A DNA stretch of 64,000 bases from JAIXRY01 sp031972855 (GCA_031972855.1 DALYDY010000001.1:1-64000); one strand, 5' to 3'. Positions 1 to 10,139 are shown, numbered from the stretch's first letter. Notes: generated by a model from the letters alone, not told the origin. Program-made: numbers and translations.

Positions 1-3000
1 AATTACCATTTGCATCAAAGCGAGCATTCTCTGTAGCACCATCCCAGAATTCAAGTGATGCTCCATCCGCAACTATTATCTGGTTGCGAGTTGTACTACT
101 CATATTAATTCTAGCTGTTGTAGTAGAAGCTGCACCAAAAACAACATTTCCGCCAACAGTCAGAGGTGTACCAGAAGTAGGAGCATTAATAACAACAGCA
201 CCAGTACTTCCTATACTCATTCTTTCTACTGTATCTGTGAAGAATTTCATGTTTCCACCCCACGCCACACTTCTACCAGCGTCGAATTTCAACAATCCTG
301 AACCTGGATTTTGAGTTATAGAAGCGTCATAATTAGAACCATTATAAAATTCTATTCCGTGATTTACTGTTGTGTCTGTAGAAGAAAGTTGTATTGAAGA
401 ATTTGTTTGTGTTGCAGAAGTAGAAGGCGCATCAAATAATGCTATTGGATATGCACCTACAGCACCTTTTACAGACAAGCTAGATAGAGGTACGCCATTA
501 TCTCCAATACGCACACCAGCATCCATTATAGACATTCTAATCTTTGAACTATCATAAGAACCTGCTCCGCCTGATGTGAAGTGAAGCTTCCATCCAGAAC
601 CAGAACCCACATTCATAAATGAGGATGAATCAGACACAGCAGTACCCATAGTGATACCTTTATTTAGAGCAACACTATCTGTACCTACTGAGTTTGCAAT
701 TTGAAGAAGTCCTCCTGCTACTTTCAAAGCACTACCTGTATTTGTTCCGTCAGTTGTTCCAATACCTACATTGCCAGTAGAGTAGTCAATGTTCAATGAC
801 GTTGGAGTACCTCCATTTGATGAATTTATAGAGAAATTGTTTGTAGAAGCAGTTACTCCTACATTAAATCTTTCTGCTGTATTTCCAAATAATATTTTAG
901 AATCCTTTGCTGTACCACCAGACAAAATTCTTAAGTAAGTATGTCCATCATTTCCATAAAATCTACCACCACCATATACATCAAGTGGATATGCTGGAGC
1001 TGTTGCTCCTGTACCAACACCCACATTACCAGCAAAGTAATTGTATGAATTTGCGTCAGATGAATAAATAGAGAATGGTGTATTTGTCTGAGTACCAGTA
1101 GTAATATCACCTATGTGTATACCATATGTATTTGTGATAGTACCGGCACTGTTTATAAGGTTATTAACTTTTAATCCATAAGCACTTGTAATAGTCTTTG
1201 AACTTGTTTGAGAAATCATATCAGCCTCGACACCAATAGCATTAACCACTGCACCCGAACCCTCGATATTAAAACCGCCAAAAGCACCCACTACAGTATT
1301 CGCAGCTCCTCCAGAAGAAGTCCTTCCAGAGAAATATCCAGCACGAGCGACGTTTGCAGTACTTGTATTATCCACACGAGTAATCATATTTATGCTTCTT
1401 ACATTTGTGAATGGATTTGCTCCAGCGAGTACATTTGTTGAACTCAATGAACCGACAGCATCTGCATTTGTACTACCTGTGTTATTTGTAATAGTAAGTG
1501 CACCTGATTGACCGACATTTAAACCGTAGTAACCGCTAGAGGTTGATTTGTTTACACCAAAATAACCAACACCATCAGAATTAACATTTGCAAGAACTGT
1601 CCCTGCACTGTTTTGCCATTCTGTGAGGTTTGCTGTTTGAGAAAATGATCCTCTAATTATTTCTCCTACAGTAGAAGTGCTAGATGTATTTACATGAAGT
1701 TGAGCCCCTGGAGTAGTATTACCAATACCCACAAATCCTGTATCTTTTATTGTCATAACTTCACTTGCCCCCATATAGAAACTATATCTTGAAGCACCTG
1801 ATTGAGGTGTAGGTATATTAAAATTAGCAATTAATCCATTTCCATTACCTTCTATATTAAAGTGATTAGAAATTTCTAATCGAGTAGTAAATGTCGCTGG
1901 GTATGTTACAGCAAATCTCTTATAAATNNNNNNNNNNGTAATAGCAGTTGTCTCAGCAACAGTAGCCCCTGTAAGTCTTCCAGCACTACCTACTATTAAC
2001 CTTGAAACACCACCAGTAGTTATACCAAATTGGTCTGCACCAGGATAATAGATACCTGTGTTTGTGTCTCCTGTTGTTGAGATACTTGGAGAACCTACAG
2101 CACCAGCTATTCCAAATAGAGCACCGCTTGCATTTATAGAACTCAACACTGTCCCTGCACTGTTTTGCCATTGAGTTAAGTCTGCTGTCTGAGTAGAGTA
2201 ACCCTTGAATGCAGCAGTGATTACATCTCCAGCATTTAGATTGTTTACAAGGAGAGAATATGTACCAGCTCCACCACCTAAACCATTACCTACAGATAAT
2301 TTTGTAGATACATTTAACACACCACTACCGTACTGCCTTGTTACTTCTGATCCATTTGCCCAAGTACTCAAACCATCTGAAGAATGATCATACACAATTC
2401 TACCTGAGGTATTTGATCCAGAATCAGCAAAATATATAGTACCAGTACTTGAAGAACCAGAACCTATAGTTATACCTGTATGACCTGATGTTTCAAGGAA
2501 TAAATCATCAGCATTTGCATTTGGAGTAATACCAGCAGAAGATGAATAAACATGGAGCTTTGCACTAGGAGATACAGTCCCCATACCGATACTACCACTA
2601 CTGTTTATATACATTCGGACATTTGAACCACCAGCACCACCAGTAGCAAAGCGCATTACTCCAGCAGCATCTCCAGATACGAGAGTCAATCCACCAGTAG
2701 AATTTGATAATATTTGTCCACTGTCCGGATAATTCAATCCGCTAGAAGAATACCCCGTAGAAAATACATTGAATTCTAGGCGATTTGGAACAGAATTTGA
2801 CGAGATTCTAAATGTAGATCTAGACGCAGTATCAGAAGTAGCATTTGACACGTTGAACATAGTAGATGCATTTTGATTCAAAGACATAGTCACATCTCCG
2901 CCAGTAGGACTGATAGTCAGATCACCTACAGATGAAGTAGTGAAGCTAGCATAATTACTAGAATCATAACCTAGTCTCAACTGTTCTGTAGTAGACAGAG

Positions 3001-6000
3001 TATGTAGAGAAGCACTAGGTGAAGTAGTCCCAATACCGACATTACCACTTGAATTCCAGATACCAGTAGTACCAGATGCACCATTACCAAATAGTACACC
3101 TCCAGTACCAGTGTCATAGTTCAAATATAATGATCCTGTACTGTATGCATTCAACAAAAGATTGTTTGAAGAAGACGCACGGATAGATGAAGTAGTAGGA
3201 GAATTTGCTGATCCAGTGTATACATCAAGATATTCACCCACACTCAATAATTTCCTAGGAGCATTAGTGCCTACACCCACCTTGCCACCATCTGGCTGCA
3301 AAGCCAAATTACTAGCATAACTACCAGCTACAATAGTCTGTATTCTGCCGTATGTAGATGGAGTATTGACTAATCCGTATATCAATTTATTAGAATTATC
3401 TGCACCAACATTCACCATCGGATTTGAAGTAGCTCTGACACTCAAAGTAGCGTCAGGGCTCGCAGTACCAATTCCAACATTACCAGCAAAATAGTTTAGT
3501 GCATTTGCATCAGATGCATATATAGAGAATGGTGTATTTGTCTGGGTACCTGTAGTAATGTCACCAACATAGACACCATAAGTATTTGTAATTGTTCCAC
3601 TATTTGTTAGATTTTTTACTTCAAAACCATATATATTATCAATAGATGCGGAAGAACTGTTAGCTAAAGTAGCTGAGACACCAGCTGCCTTGTATATTTT
3701 ACCTGTACCAGAAGCAGTTACGAGTCCATCAACACCACTTAACATATGATAACCATTTGTACTTAAAGTATTACTAGAATTACTTATTTCTCCTCTTATT
3801 GCAGCAGCTTTTGTAATTTGATTTGATCCACTAGGTGTAAATACACTATGGATACCAAGCTGAAGAGTGTCATTATTTACAGTCAACGCTCTTGTAAAAT
3901 CAAAATATGAATTTGTATAAGCACCTGACCCAGAAGTACTGTCTACAACATGTAATTTTGAAGCCGGACTTGTTGTTCCAATACCGACGTTTCCTGTCAA
4001 ACTATGGTCAAACCAAGCTGAACCAATTTGAGTTAAACCATTTCCATCTATTCTAATTGCCTCTCTAGATCCTGCTGATCCGGCATAAAAACGAAAACCA
4101 TTACCTGATTCTTCTACATAAGGACCAACACCATCATCAAATCTAATCTTTGCACCATTAGGCATTGCAATATCTCCATTTACATGCAATTTTGAAGCTG
4201 GACTTGTTGTACCAATACCGACATTACCAGTGGCTGTTATTCTCATTCTCTCTGTAGGAGCTGTGTCTGTAGTTACACTTCTTGTAGCAAAAAAGATGTC
4301 ACTGTATCCATTTACTGAACCAGTCATATTTTCAGCACCAATAACAGAAGAAGGATAAGCTACTCCTGACTTTCCAAAACCTATTTGATACAAGTGTCCA
4401 GTACTACCATTACCTCCTCCTATATATGTCTGAAGACTAGAACCTATAGTTACTGATGGTGTAGACTGAACATCTAATCTTGAGATTGGACTTGTTGTTC
4501 CAATACCAACATTGCTAGTAGTTCCATCTACAGTCAAAACATTTCCTGATGTAGTAGTCCACAAACTAAGTTTGTTTGCTGCACTAGGGTAAAAACTCCA
4601 AGCTCTTGCGTTTGTAGTATCAAAAACCACCACTCCATCTGAACCTTGAGCAACTCTCGCTCTTATAGTACCAACCACATCCAAAGTTGCTCCCGGACTA
4701 GCAGTGCCAATACCAATATTCCCTGCAATAGTTGTACCTGTTCCAGTGAGTCCTGTACCGAAAATAATATTTCCAATATTTAGNNNNNNNNNNNNNNNNN
4801 NNNNNNNNNNNNNNNNNNNNNNNNNNNNNNNNNNNNNNNNNNNNNNNNNNNNNNNNNNNNNNNNNNNNNNNNNNNNNNNNNNNCCAGTCAGATTTGAAGC
4901 AAGAGAATTCAAACCAAGCACTGTGTTTGAAGATACAGAACCCGCACCCATACCGACAGTCACTCCGTGAATTGTCGCATCGACGACAGATGACATTGCT
5001 CCAGTACTTGATACTTGGAATAAATCACCAGAGCCGACTGTGAAGAGTGAAGCTGGGGACGCATCGCCGATACCTACATTCCCATCAGAAAGAATTCTCA
5101 TTCTCTCGCCATATCCACTAGAACCACGAGTACTGAAAGATAATTCTCCATAATTTGAAGTATGATTTGTCGTCTGAGAAGCAATCATCGAAGTAATACT
5201 TCCACCACTACTTCCAAAACCAATTTCATTCCAATTGTTAGCAGTAGCACTTGTATTGTAAATCATCAAGTTTGGAGAATTGTTTCCAAGTGTTGTGCTA
5301 GTATCACTCTCTGTAAACAAAGCAGTACTTCCTCCACCTGAACCAGCACCTGATACAACAAAATGATTTGCTCCTGGTGTTGCTGTTCCAATACCCACAT
5401 TACCAGTAGAAGTGTCGACATAAAGATCATCAGTATTCACGGCAAAGTCACCTGTTCCTGACAGAGAAACATTTAGGTTTTGTCCTGCTGTTGGTGAAAG
5501 AGTAAGAGATCCTCCTGTACCCACACCTTGCATTGTTAAACCTCCAGTTGAACTAACGGTATTAGTCCAATAGTTTGATGTGTCATATCCGAGGCGGAGT
5601 TGCTCAGTAGTGCCGAGAACATGAAGTTTTGCGGATACGGTACTTCCTGTACCTATACCGACATTTCCGTTATTATCTATTCTCATTTGTTCAGTAAATA
5701 CATTTGATTTTCGTGTAGAAAATGTCATGTACCCGTCTGTAGTTGCTGCCCCACTCCATGCAGCACGAATACCAGCAAAGCGAGTACCACTTCCGTTTGC
5801 CCAATTAATAGAACCTCCAACACCTTGTGCTGCTGTATATTCATTAACCAAATACAAAGTATCTGAATCACTGGCTTGGTTTTGCCAAATATTAAGTTTC
5901 CCAAACGATGTTGTAGAACCGATACCCACATTTCCCGCACTTGTGTCTACATAAAGCTGATTTGTATTCACCGCAAAGTCACCTGTTGTTGCAAGTGAGA

Positions 6001-7522
6001 TGTTCAAGTTTTGACCTGCTGTTGGTGAAAGAGTAAGAGATCCTCCTGTACCCACACCTTGCATTGTTAAACCTCCAGTTGAACTAACGGTATTAGTCCA
6101 ATAGTTTGATGTGTCATATCCGAGGCGGAGTTGCTCAGTAGTGCCGAGAACATGAAGTTTTGCGGATACGGTACTTCCTGTACCTATACCGACATTTCCG
6201 TTATTATCTATTCTCATTTGTTCAGTAAATACATTTGATTTTCGTGTAGAAAATGTCATGTACCCGTCTGTAGTTGCTGCCCCACTCCATGCAGCACGAA
6301 TACCAGCAAAGCGAGTACCACTTCCGTTTGCCCAATTAATAGAACCTCCAACACCTTGTGCTGCTGTATATTCATTAACCAAATACAAAGTATCTGAATC
6401 ACTGGCTTGGTTTTGCCAAATATTAAGTTTCCCAAACGATGTTGTAGAACCGATACCCACATTTCCCGCACTTGTGTCTACATAAAGCTGATTTGTATTC
6501 ACCGCAAAGTCACCTGTTGTTGCAAGTGAGATGTTCAAGTTTTGACCTGCTGTTGGTGAAAGAGTAAGAGATCCTCCTGTACCAACACCTTGCATTGTAA
6601 GTCCACCAGTTGCACTTACAGTATTTGTCCAGTAGTTTGATGTGTCATATCCGAGACGGAATTGCTCGGTTGTGGAAATGAGATGAAGTTTTGCAGATGC
6701 TGTAACATTGTTTCCTATTCCAACATTTCCAGAAGCGGCTACTATGTTCATCCAGTTTGCAGAAGATGTGCCGATTTTCAAGATATCGTTTGATCCTCCT
6801 ACATTTCTAAATTTCCATTTTTCTACACCAGCTTCTTGTAGAGATAGGTAAGAATCAAAACTCGCTGAAGTTGTATTTATAACGATAGCACTATCGCTTG
6901 AAGTTGCTGAGATAACATCAAGATTCGCAGAAGGAGTAGATGTGCCGAGACCTAGACGATTGTTTGTATTATCCCAAAAGAAATTTGCATTATCTTGGTC
7001 GAATGTTCCACCTGTTCCAGAAAACACAACAGAACCTTGAGTAAATCCTGACGGAGTAATTGTTCCTGATATTGAAGTCGCAACTATGTTTGAAGCGTAT
7101 ATTGCACCAAAACGATTGAGTGCTGAACCAATATTTTGAGTATTATCTACTGTTGGTAATATATCTCCAGAAACTGTAATTGTGCCTGTTACATCGAGAG
7201 CTGTTGCGGGTGTCGAATTACCTATACCAAGACGAGAGTTTGTATTATCCCAAAATAGATTTCCAGCCCAAGCAGTCTGTGTACCTGTTGTGTACATGAG
7301 CTTATTTGTATTCCCTGTTTGAGAAGGGAGAATTTGAACAGTACAGTTTGCTGAACCAGGAGTACATGTTGGGTCGAGAGTTTCGCTTGGTTGATATGGA
7401 TCTGTTGGAGGCGCTGCAAAAAGATGGATACCTGTTCCAAAAACAGCAAAAAACACCAGCGATACCACAATGCTGTTCTTCCGCATAAATGCGCGTAAGT
7501 TTTTGGTGTAGCCACTCTGCAT
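1..7522 (-). CDS. Giant secreted repeat surface protein (adhesin / tail-fibre-like), C-terminus outside window
   Basis: One reading frame stays open from the ATG at 7522 to the window edge, about 2,500 codons, and the frame agrees on both sides of both N gaps. The N-terminus has a basic stretch and hydrophobic signal segment (RKNSIVVSLVFFAVFGTG) followed by AAPPTDPYQPSETLDP. A second in-frame ATG at 7486 would give a shorter signal peptide. The rest is low-complexity Ser/Thr/Gly/Asn-rich sequence with about twenty motifs of the form GNVGIGTxxPxAxLDV, each opening a beta-rich module. Such proteins in CPR bacteria often end in a peptidase-S74 chaperone like the one at 23581, but that end is not in this window. 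It probably acts at the cell surface in attachment; that role is inferred. Modules at 5484-6545 are exactly duplicated. Confidence 0.85.
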   Translation of the reverse strand, partial: MQSGYTKNLRAFMRKNSIVVSLVFFAVFGTGIHLFAAPPTDPYQPSETLDPTCTPGSANCTVQILPSQTGNTNKLMYTTGTQTAWAGNLFWDNTNSRLGIGNSTPATALDVTGTITVSGDILPTVDNTQNIGSALNRFGAIYASNIVATSISGTITPSGFTQGSVVFSGTGGTFDQDNANFFWDNTNNRLGLGTSTPSANLDVISATSSDSAIVINTTSASFDSYLSLQEAGVEKWKFRNVGGSNDILKIGTSSANWMNIVAASGNVGIGNNVTASAKLHLISTTEQFRLGYDTSNYWTNTVSATGGLTMQGVGTGGSLTLSPTAGQNLNISLATTGDFAVNTNQLYVDTSAGNVGIGSTTSFGKLNIWQNQASDSDTLYLVNEYTAAQGVGGSINWANGSGTRFAGIRAAWSGAATTDGYMTFSTRKSNVFTEQMRIDNNGNVGIGTGSTVSAKLHVLGTTEQLRLGYDTSNYWTNTVSSTGGLTMQGVGTGGSLTLSPTAGQNLNISLATTGDFAVNTNQLYVDTSAGNVGIGSTTSFGKLNIWQNQASDSDTLYLVNEYTAAQGVGGSINWANGSGTRFAGIRAAWSGAATTDGYMTFSTRKSNVFTEQMRIDNNGNVGIGTGSTVSAKLHVLGTTEQLRLGYDTSNYWTNTVSSTGGLTMQGVGTGGSLTLSPTAGQNLNVSLSGTGDFAVNTDDLYVDTSTGNVGIGTATPGANHFVVSGAGSGGGSTALFTESDTSTTLGNNSPNLMIYNTSATANNWNEIGFGSSGGSITSMIASQTTNHTSNYGELSFSTRGSSGYGERMRILSDGNVGIGDASPASLFTVGSGDLFQVSSTGAMSSVVDATIHGVTVGMGAGSVSSNTVLGLNSLASNLTXXXXXXXXXXXXXXXXXXXXXXXXXXXXXXXXXXLNIGNIIFGTGLTGTGTTIAGNIGIGTASPGATLDVVGTIRARVAQGSDGVVVFDTTNARAWSFYPSAANKLSLWTTTSGNVLTVDGTTSNVGIGTTSPISRLDVQSTPSVTIGSSLQTYIGGGNGSTGHLYQIGFGKSGVAYPSSVIGAENMTGSVNGYSDIFFATRSVTTDTAPTERMRITATGNVGIGTTSPASKLHVNGDIAMPNGAKIRFDDGVGPYVEESGNGFRFYAGSAGSREAIRIDGNGLTQIGSAWFDHSLTGNVGIGTTSPASKLHVVDSTSGSGAYTNSYFDFTRALTVNNDTLQLGIHSVFTPSGSNQITKAAAIRGEISNSSNTLSTNGYHMLSGVDGLVTASGTGKIYKAAGVSATLANSSSASIDNIYGFEVKNLTNSGTITNTYGVYVGDITTGTQTNTPFSIYASDANALNYFAGNVGIGTASPDATLSVRATSNPMVNVGADNSNKLIYGLVNTPSTYGRIQTIVAGSYASNLALQPDGGKVGVGTNAPRKLLSVGEYLDVYTGSANSPTTSSIRASSSNNLLLNAYSTGSLYLNYDTGTGGVLFGNGASGTTGIWNSSGNVGIGTTSPSASLHTLSTTEQLRLGYDSSNYASFTTSSVGDLTISPTGGDVTMSLNQNASTMFNVSNATSDTASRSTFRISSNSVPNRLEFNVFSTGYSSSGLNYPDSGQILSNSTGGLTLVSGDAAGVMRFATGGAGGSNVRMYINSSGSIGMGTVSPSAKLHVYSSSAGITPNANADDLFLETSGHTGITIGSGSSSTGTIYFADSGSNTSGRIVYDHSSDGLSTWANGSEVTRQYGSGVLNVSTKLSVGNGLGGGAGTYSLLVNNLNAGDVITAAFKGYSTQTADLTQWQNSAGTVLSSINASGALFGIAGAVGSPSISTTGDTNTGIYYPGADQFGITTGGVSRLIVGSAGRLTGATVAETTAIXXXXIYKRFAVTYPATFTTRLEISNHFNIEGNGNGLIANFNIPTPQSGASRYSFYMGASEVMTIKDTGFVGIGNTTPGAQLHVNTSSTSTVGEIIRGSFSQTANLTEWQNSAGTVLANVNSDGVGYFGVNKSTSSGYYGLNVGQSGALTITNNTGSTNADAVGSLSSTNVLAGANPFTNVRSINMITRVDNTSTANVARAGYFSGRTSSGGAANTVVGAFGGFNIEGSGAVVNAIGVEADMISQTSSKTITSAYGLKVNNLINSAGTITNTYGIHIGDITTGTQTNTPFSIYSSDANSYNYFAGNVGVGTGATAPAYPLDVYGGGRFYGNDGHTYLRILSGGTAKDSKILFGNTAERFNVGVTASTNNFSINSSNGGTPTSLNIDYSTGNVGIGTTDGTNTGSALKVAGGLLQIANSVGTDSVALNKGITMGTAVSDSSSFMNVGSGSGWKLHFTSGGAGSYDSSKIRMSIMDAGVRIGDNGVPLSSLSVKGAVGAYPIALFDAPSTSATQTNSSIQLSSTDTTVNHGIEFYNGSNYDASITQNPGSGLLKFDAGRSVAWGGNMKFFTDTVERMSIGSTGAVVINAPTSGTPLTVGGNVVFGAASTTTARINMSSTTRNQIIVADGASLEFWDGATENARFDANGN
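1928..1937. other. Assembly gap (10 N)
   Basis: Ten unknown bases inside the giant surface-protein gene. The reading frame is the same on both sides if the gap length is taken literally. Confidence 0.95.
4784..4883. other. Assembly gap (100 N)
   Basis: One hundred unknown bases in the giant surface-protein gene, likely a default scaffold gap in a repetitive region. The frame matches across it, but the true length is unknown. Confidence 0.95.
5484..6545. repeat. Perfect in-frame tandem duplication, 2 x 531 bp
   Basis: Bases 5484-6014 and 6015-6545 are the same 531-bp unit (177 codons). The first bases of a third unit follow before the match breaks near 6583. The flanking modules are related but clearly diverged, so the exact identity marks a recent duplication or an assembly artefact. 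Confidence 0.9.
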
Positions 7523-7571
7523 ATGACTCTTATTATTTTAACAAAAATTATATATATTTTCTGTGTTTATA

Positions 7572-7611
7572 TGTGGATAAAACCTTTATTTTATAAAGAT
7601 ATTTATCCACT
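7572..7611. other. Pair of inverted DnaA-box-like sites
   Basis: TGTGGATAA at 7572-7580 is a perfect DnaA box on the minus strand. TTATCCACT at 7603-7611 matches eight of nine bases on the plus strand. They flank an A/T-only stretch between two divergent genes. They may be regulatory or chance; two boxes alone do not make an origin. Confidence 0.35.
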
Positions 7612-7639
7612 TGACGTATGTACACACTATGCATATATA
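7611..7639 (+). promoter_or_regulatory. Promoter of the 7648 gene (TTGACG-17-TATATA)
   Basis: The -35 TTGACG is at 7611-7616 and the -10 TATATA at 7634-7639 with a 17-nt spacer. The ATG is only 8 nt after the -10, so the mRNA is predicted to start at or next to the start codon. Confidence 0.6.
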
Positions 7640-7647
7640 CTCTAAGT

Positions 7648-8130
7648 ATGATTAATGAATTTACAGCAAAAAAAATCGGTGAGGTTATGGCATTTTGTGA
7701 GGTTGGAATAGACACTTGGAAACGTGCATCTACGACCCTCACAAACACTCTCGGAGCAGAGCAAGTTACAAGTTATATCGACATAAATAACACCCATTTA
7801 GAGGCATTAAAAAAGTTTATTGAAGAAAATAACATTTCTGAAATAACCCTTACAAAACAAGGGAAAACTGTCGAAAAACTGTCGAAAATGCGTGACTTAT
7901 ATGTAGGTGATGAGTGGGAAAATGCAACCGAAATTATGGAGTGGAGTGGCTTTTTTGAGGGGGCAGCGATTGTGCATTTTGCATTACTAAATGGGTGTGC
8001 ACAAGGTGTTGACAATAGTAGTCTTATGATGATCTGTGAGGAAGGTTTAAACTTTCATGGAGAGATACTAGACCTTGCAACAAGTGAACTTGAAAGTGTC
8101 GGTCAATCAAAAAATACAAAAATTGACTAA
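7648..8130 (+). CDS. Hypothetical soluble protein, 160 aa
   Basis: I do not recognise a family. I chose the ATG at 7648 (MINEFTAKKIGEV) over an upstream ATG at 7618 because the predicted -10 box ends at 7639, which would make the upstream start untranscribed. The protein has no signal peptide or membrane segment. It looks mainly helical, with a conserved-looking central part around W-E-N-A-T-E-I-M-E-W and a C-terminal helix rich in E, L and S. It is divergent from the giant surface-protein gene and convergent with ftsH, with which it shares a long palindromic terminator. Its function is unknown. Confidence 0.7.
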   Translation: MINEFTAKKIGEVMAFCEVGIDTWKRASTTLTNTLGAEQVTSYIDINNTHLEALKKFIEENNISEITLTKQGKTVEKLSKMRDLYVGDEWENATEIMEWSGFFEGAAIVHFALLNGCAQGVDNSSLMMICEEGLNFHGEILDLATSELESVGQSKNTKID

Positions 8131-8177
8131 GTAAAATTTTTGTATTCTTTATAAGTTTTTTATTTATCCCCTGTTGC

Positions 8178-8239
8178 AAAATTACATTGCACAAAAAAAT
8201 CGACAACATGTTGTCGATTTTTTTGTGCAATGTAATTTT
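8178..8239. terminator. 62-nt perfect palindrome, bidirectional terminator
   Basis: Two 31-nt arms (8178-8208 and 8209-8239) are perfect reverse complements with no loop. The centre is CGACAACATGTTGTCG, flanked by A7/T7 tracts that give U-runs in both directions. It overlaps the ftsH stop codon and lies between convergent genes. Confidence 0.85.
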
Positions 8240-10139
8240 ATTTTTTGTCAGATTTTTTTTCTAAAAGTTTTTTTAATTTGATTCCATGTTTAGAAATTAT
8301 TTCTTCATATTCATCTTGTTCAAGATTTTCTACTTCAATCAATTTGTTTGCGATTGCATCGAGTGCTCCGCGGTAATCACGAATTGTTTTACGTGCAGTC
8401 TCGAGTGCTTCATGCATGATGCGTGATACTTCACCATCAATTTTTGCAGACATACTCTCAGAATAATTTTCATCATCAACACCTTTACCAAACATTACAC
8501 GTCCACCATTGGACTCAAGAGCAACAGGACCAATGAGGTCACTCATACCCCATCGTGTCACCATTGCACGCGCAAGATTTGTGGATACTTGAAGATCATT
8601 TGAAGGACCTGTAGTAATATCTCCCATAATTAATTCTTCTGCAGCATATCCTCCCAAAGATACAGCTAAATCATCAATAAACTCTTGTTTTGATTGGAGT
8701 TTTCGCTCTTCTAGTGGAAGATGCATTGTGTAACCTCCAGCGCTTCCTCGAGCGATTATAGATACTTTATGCACAGGATCTGCGTGTGTAAGTACTGACG
8801 ATATTAGAGCGTGTCCCGCTTCGTGATATGCAACAATTTTTTTCTCAGTATCAGTCATGAGATGACTTTTTCTCTCTGGACCAATCATTACTTTTTCAAT
8901 CGCGCGCATTAAATCATTTTGTAAAATTTCTTTTCTATCATCGCGTGCTGCAAATATGGCACCTTCATTCATAAGAGAATATAAATCAGCACCAGAGAAT
9001 CCTGGAGTACGTGTTGCAATAACAGGAAGTGAAACATCTTTTGCAAATGGTTTTTCTTTTGCATGAATAGTGAGAATTTCTTCACGGTCACGACGATCAG
9101 GAAGATCGAGAGTGACTCGTCTATCAAAACGTCCTGGACGTAGTAGTGCAGGATCAAGAACATCACTTCTATTTGTCGCTGCAATCACGATTACTTTTTC
9201 TGTTGGTTCAAATCCATCCATCTCAACTAGAATCTGGTTTAGAGTTTGTTCACGTTCATCATTACCTCCACCAAATCCACTCCCCCTGACACGTCCAACA
9301 GCATCAATCTCATCGATAAAAATAATCGCAGGTGAAGCCTTCTTGGCCATACGGAAAAGATCTCGAACACGTGAAGCTCCAACTCCCACGAACATTTCTA
9401 CGAATTCAGATCCAGATAAATGGAAGAATGGTGCACCTGCTTCACCTGCAACAGCACGAGCAAGAAGTGTCTTACCTGTTCCTGGCGCTCCTGTTAGAAG
9501 TACTCCTTTTGGAATACGTGCTCCTATGTCTAGGAATTTTTTTGGATTTTTTAAGAAGTCTACAATTTCTCTAAGTTCTTCCTTTGCTTCCCTGTTACCT
9601 GCTACATCTTTGAATGTTACGCGATTGTTTGGATCGTTTGGATCTGTAATACGAGCACGTGACTGACCAAAGTTCATTGCTTGCATACCTGCACCTTTTG
9701 CTTGGCGAAGCATATACCAAAGAAGAAATCCTATGAGGACAAGAGGTATAACAAAAGGAAGAACATTTAGAAGAAATATTCCAAAACCAGATGGTGATTT
9801 GATAGTGATTGGAATATTTTTAAGCGCTTCTGATGTTACTCCATAATTATTGAGAGTTTCTGTAAGAGATGCGTCTGGTTCTTTTTTTGCTTCTCTTTTT
9901 GTGTCGTCTGTAAGAGTTATATCGAGAGTATCTCCATCAACAACAATATTCTTGATTGTTGCATCTGTTACCTTTGTTGCAACTTCTGAAAGAGTAAGAT
10001 TTTCTATAGGTTTAAAACTATTTGAAACAGCATTATAAATCATAACAACAACAAGTAATATAACGATAGTTGTTGTGATATGACTACTGAATTTTAACCA
10101 AACATTTTGCTTTTTATTTTTTTGTTTCTTTTGTGACAT
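8238..10139 (-). CDS. ftsH: ATP-dependent zinc metalloprotease FtsH
   Basis: A membrane-anchored AAA+ protease of 633 aa that degrades misfolded membrane proteins and tagged substrates. Two N-terminal membrane helices lie at about residues 20-36 and 119-143, with the extracytoplasmic domain between them. The AAA module shows Walker A GAPGTGKT (217-224), Walker B IIFIDEIDA (272-280) and the second region of homology with its arginine fingers (about 321-340). The protease domain has HEAGH (439-443), and Asp515 in SNDL is the likely third zinc ligand. Length is normal for the family. An extended -10 (TGATATAAT) lies 8 nt before the ATG. The next genes upstream are ssrA and smpB, so the trans-translation machinery and a protease able to remove tagged products are adjacent. 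Confidence 0.98.
   Translation of the reverse strand: MSQKKQKNKKQNVWLKFSSHITTTIVILLVVVMIYNAVSNSFKPIENLTLSEVATKVTDATIKNIVVDGDTLDITLTDDTKREAKKEPDASLTETLNNYGVTSEALKNIPITIKSPSGFGIFLLNVLPFVIPLVLIGFLLWYMLRQAKGAGMQAMNFGQSRARITDPNDPNNRVTFKDVAGNREAKEELREIVDFLKNPKKFLDIGARIPKGVLLTGAPGTGKTLLARAVAGEAGAPFFHLSGSEFVEMFVGVGASRVRDLFRMAKKASPAIIFIDEIDAVGRVRGSGFGGGNDEREQTLNQILVEMDGFEPTEKVIVIAATNRSDVLDPALLRPGRFDRRVTLDLPDRRDREEILTIHAKEKPFAKDVSLPVIATRTPGFSGADLYSLMNEGAIFAARDDRKEILQNDLMRAIEKVMIGPERKSHLMTDTEKKIVAYHEAGHALISSVLTHADPVHKVSIIARGSAGGYTMHLPLEERKLQSKQEFIDDLAVSLGGYAAEELIMGDITTGPSNDLQVSTNLARAMVTRWGMSDLIGPVALESNGGRVMFGKGVDDENYSESMSAKIDGEVSRIMHEALETARKTIRDYRGALDAIANKLIEVENLEQDEYEEIISKHGIKLKKLLEKKSDKK

Noticed and set aside
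5725..6471. Two matching minus-strand frames of 71 codons and their plus-strand partners
   Set aside because: Out of frame with the giant protein; their identity only reflects the 531-bp duplication.
1..7522. CRISPR or satellite array in the repeat gene
   Set aside because: The repeats are protein modules of uneven length and sequence; there is no spacer-repeat structure.
7572..7611. Replication origin
   Set aside because: Only two DnaA boxes, and no dnaA, dnaN or gyrB nearby.
9070..9666. 198-codon plus-strand frame inside ftsH
   Set aside because: Arg/Ser-rich antisense shadow of a strongly conserved gene.
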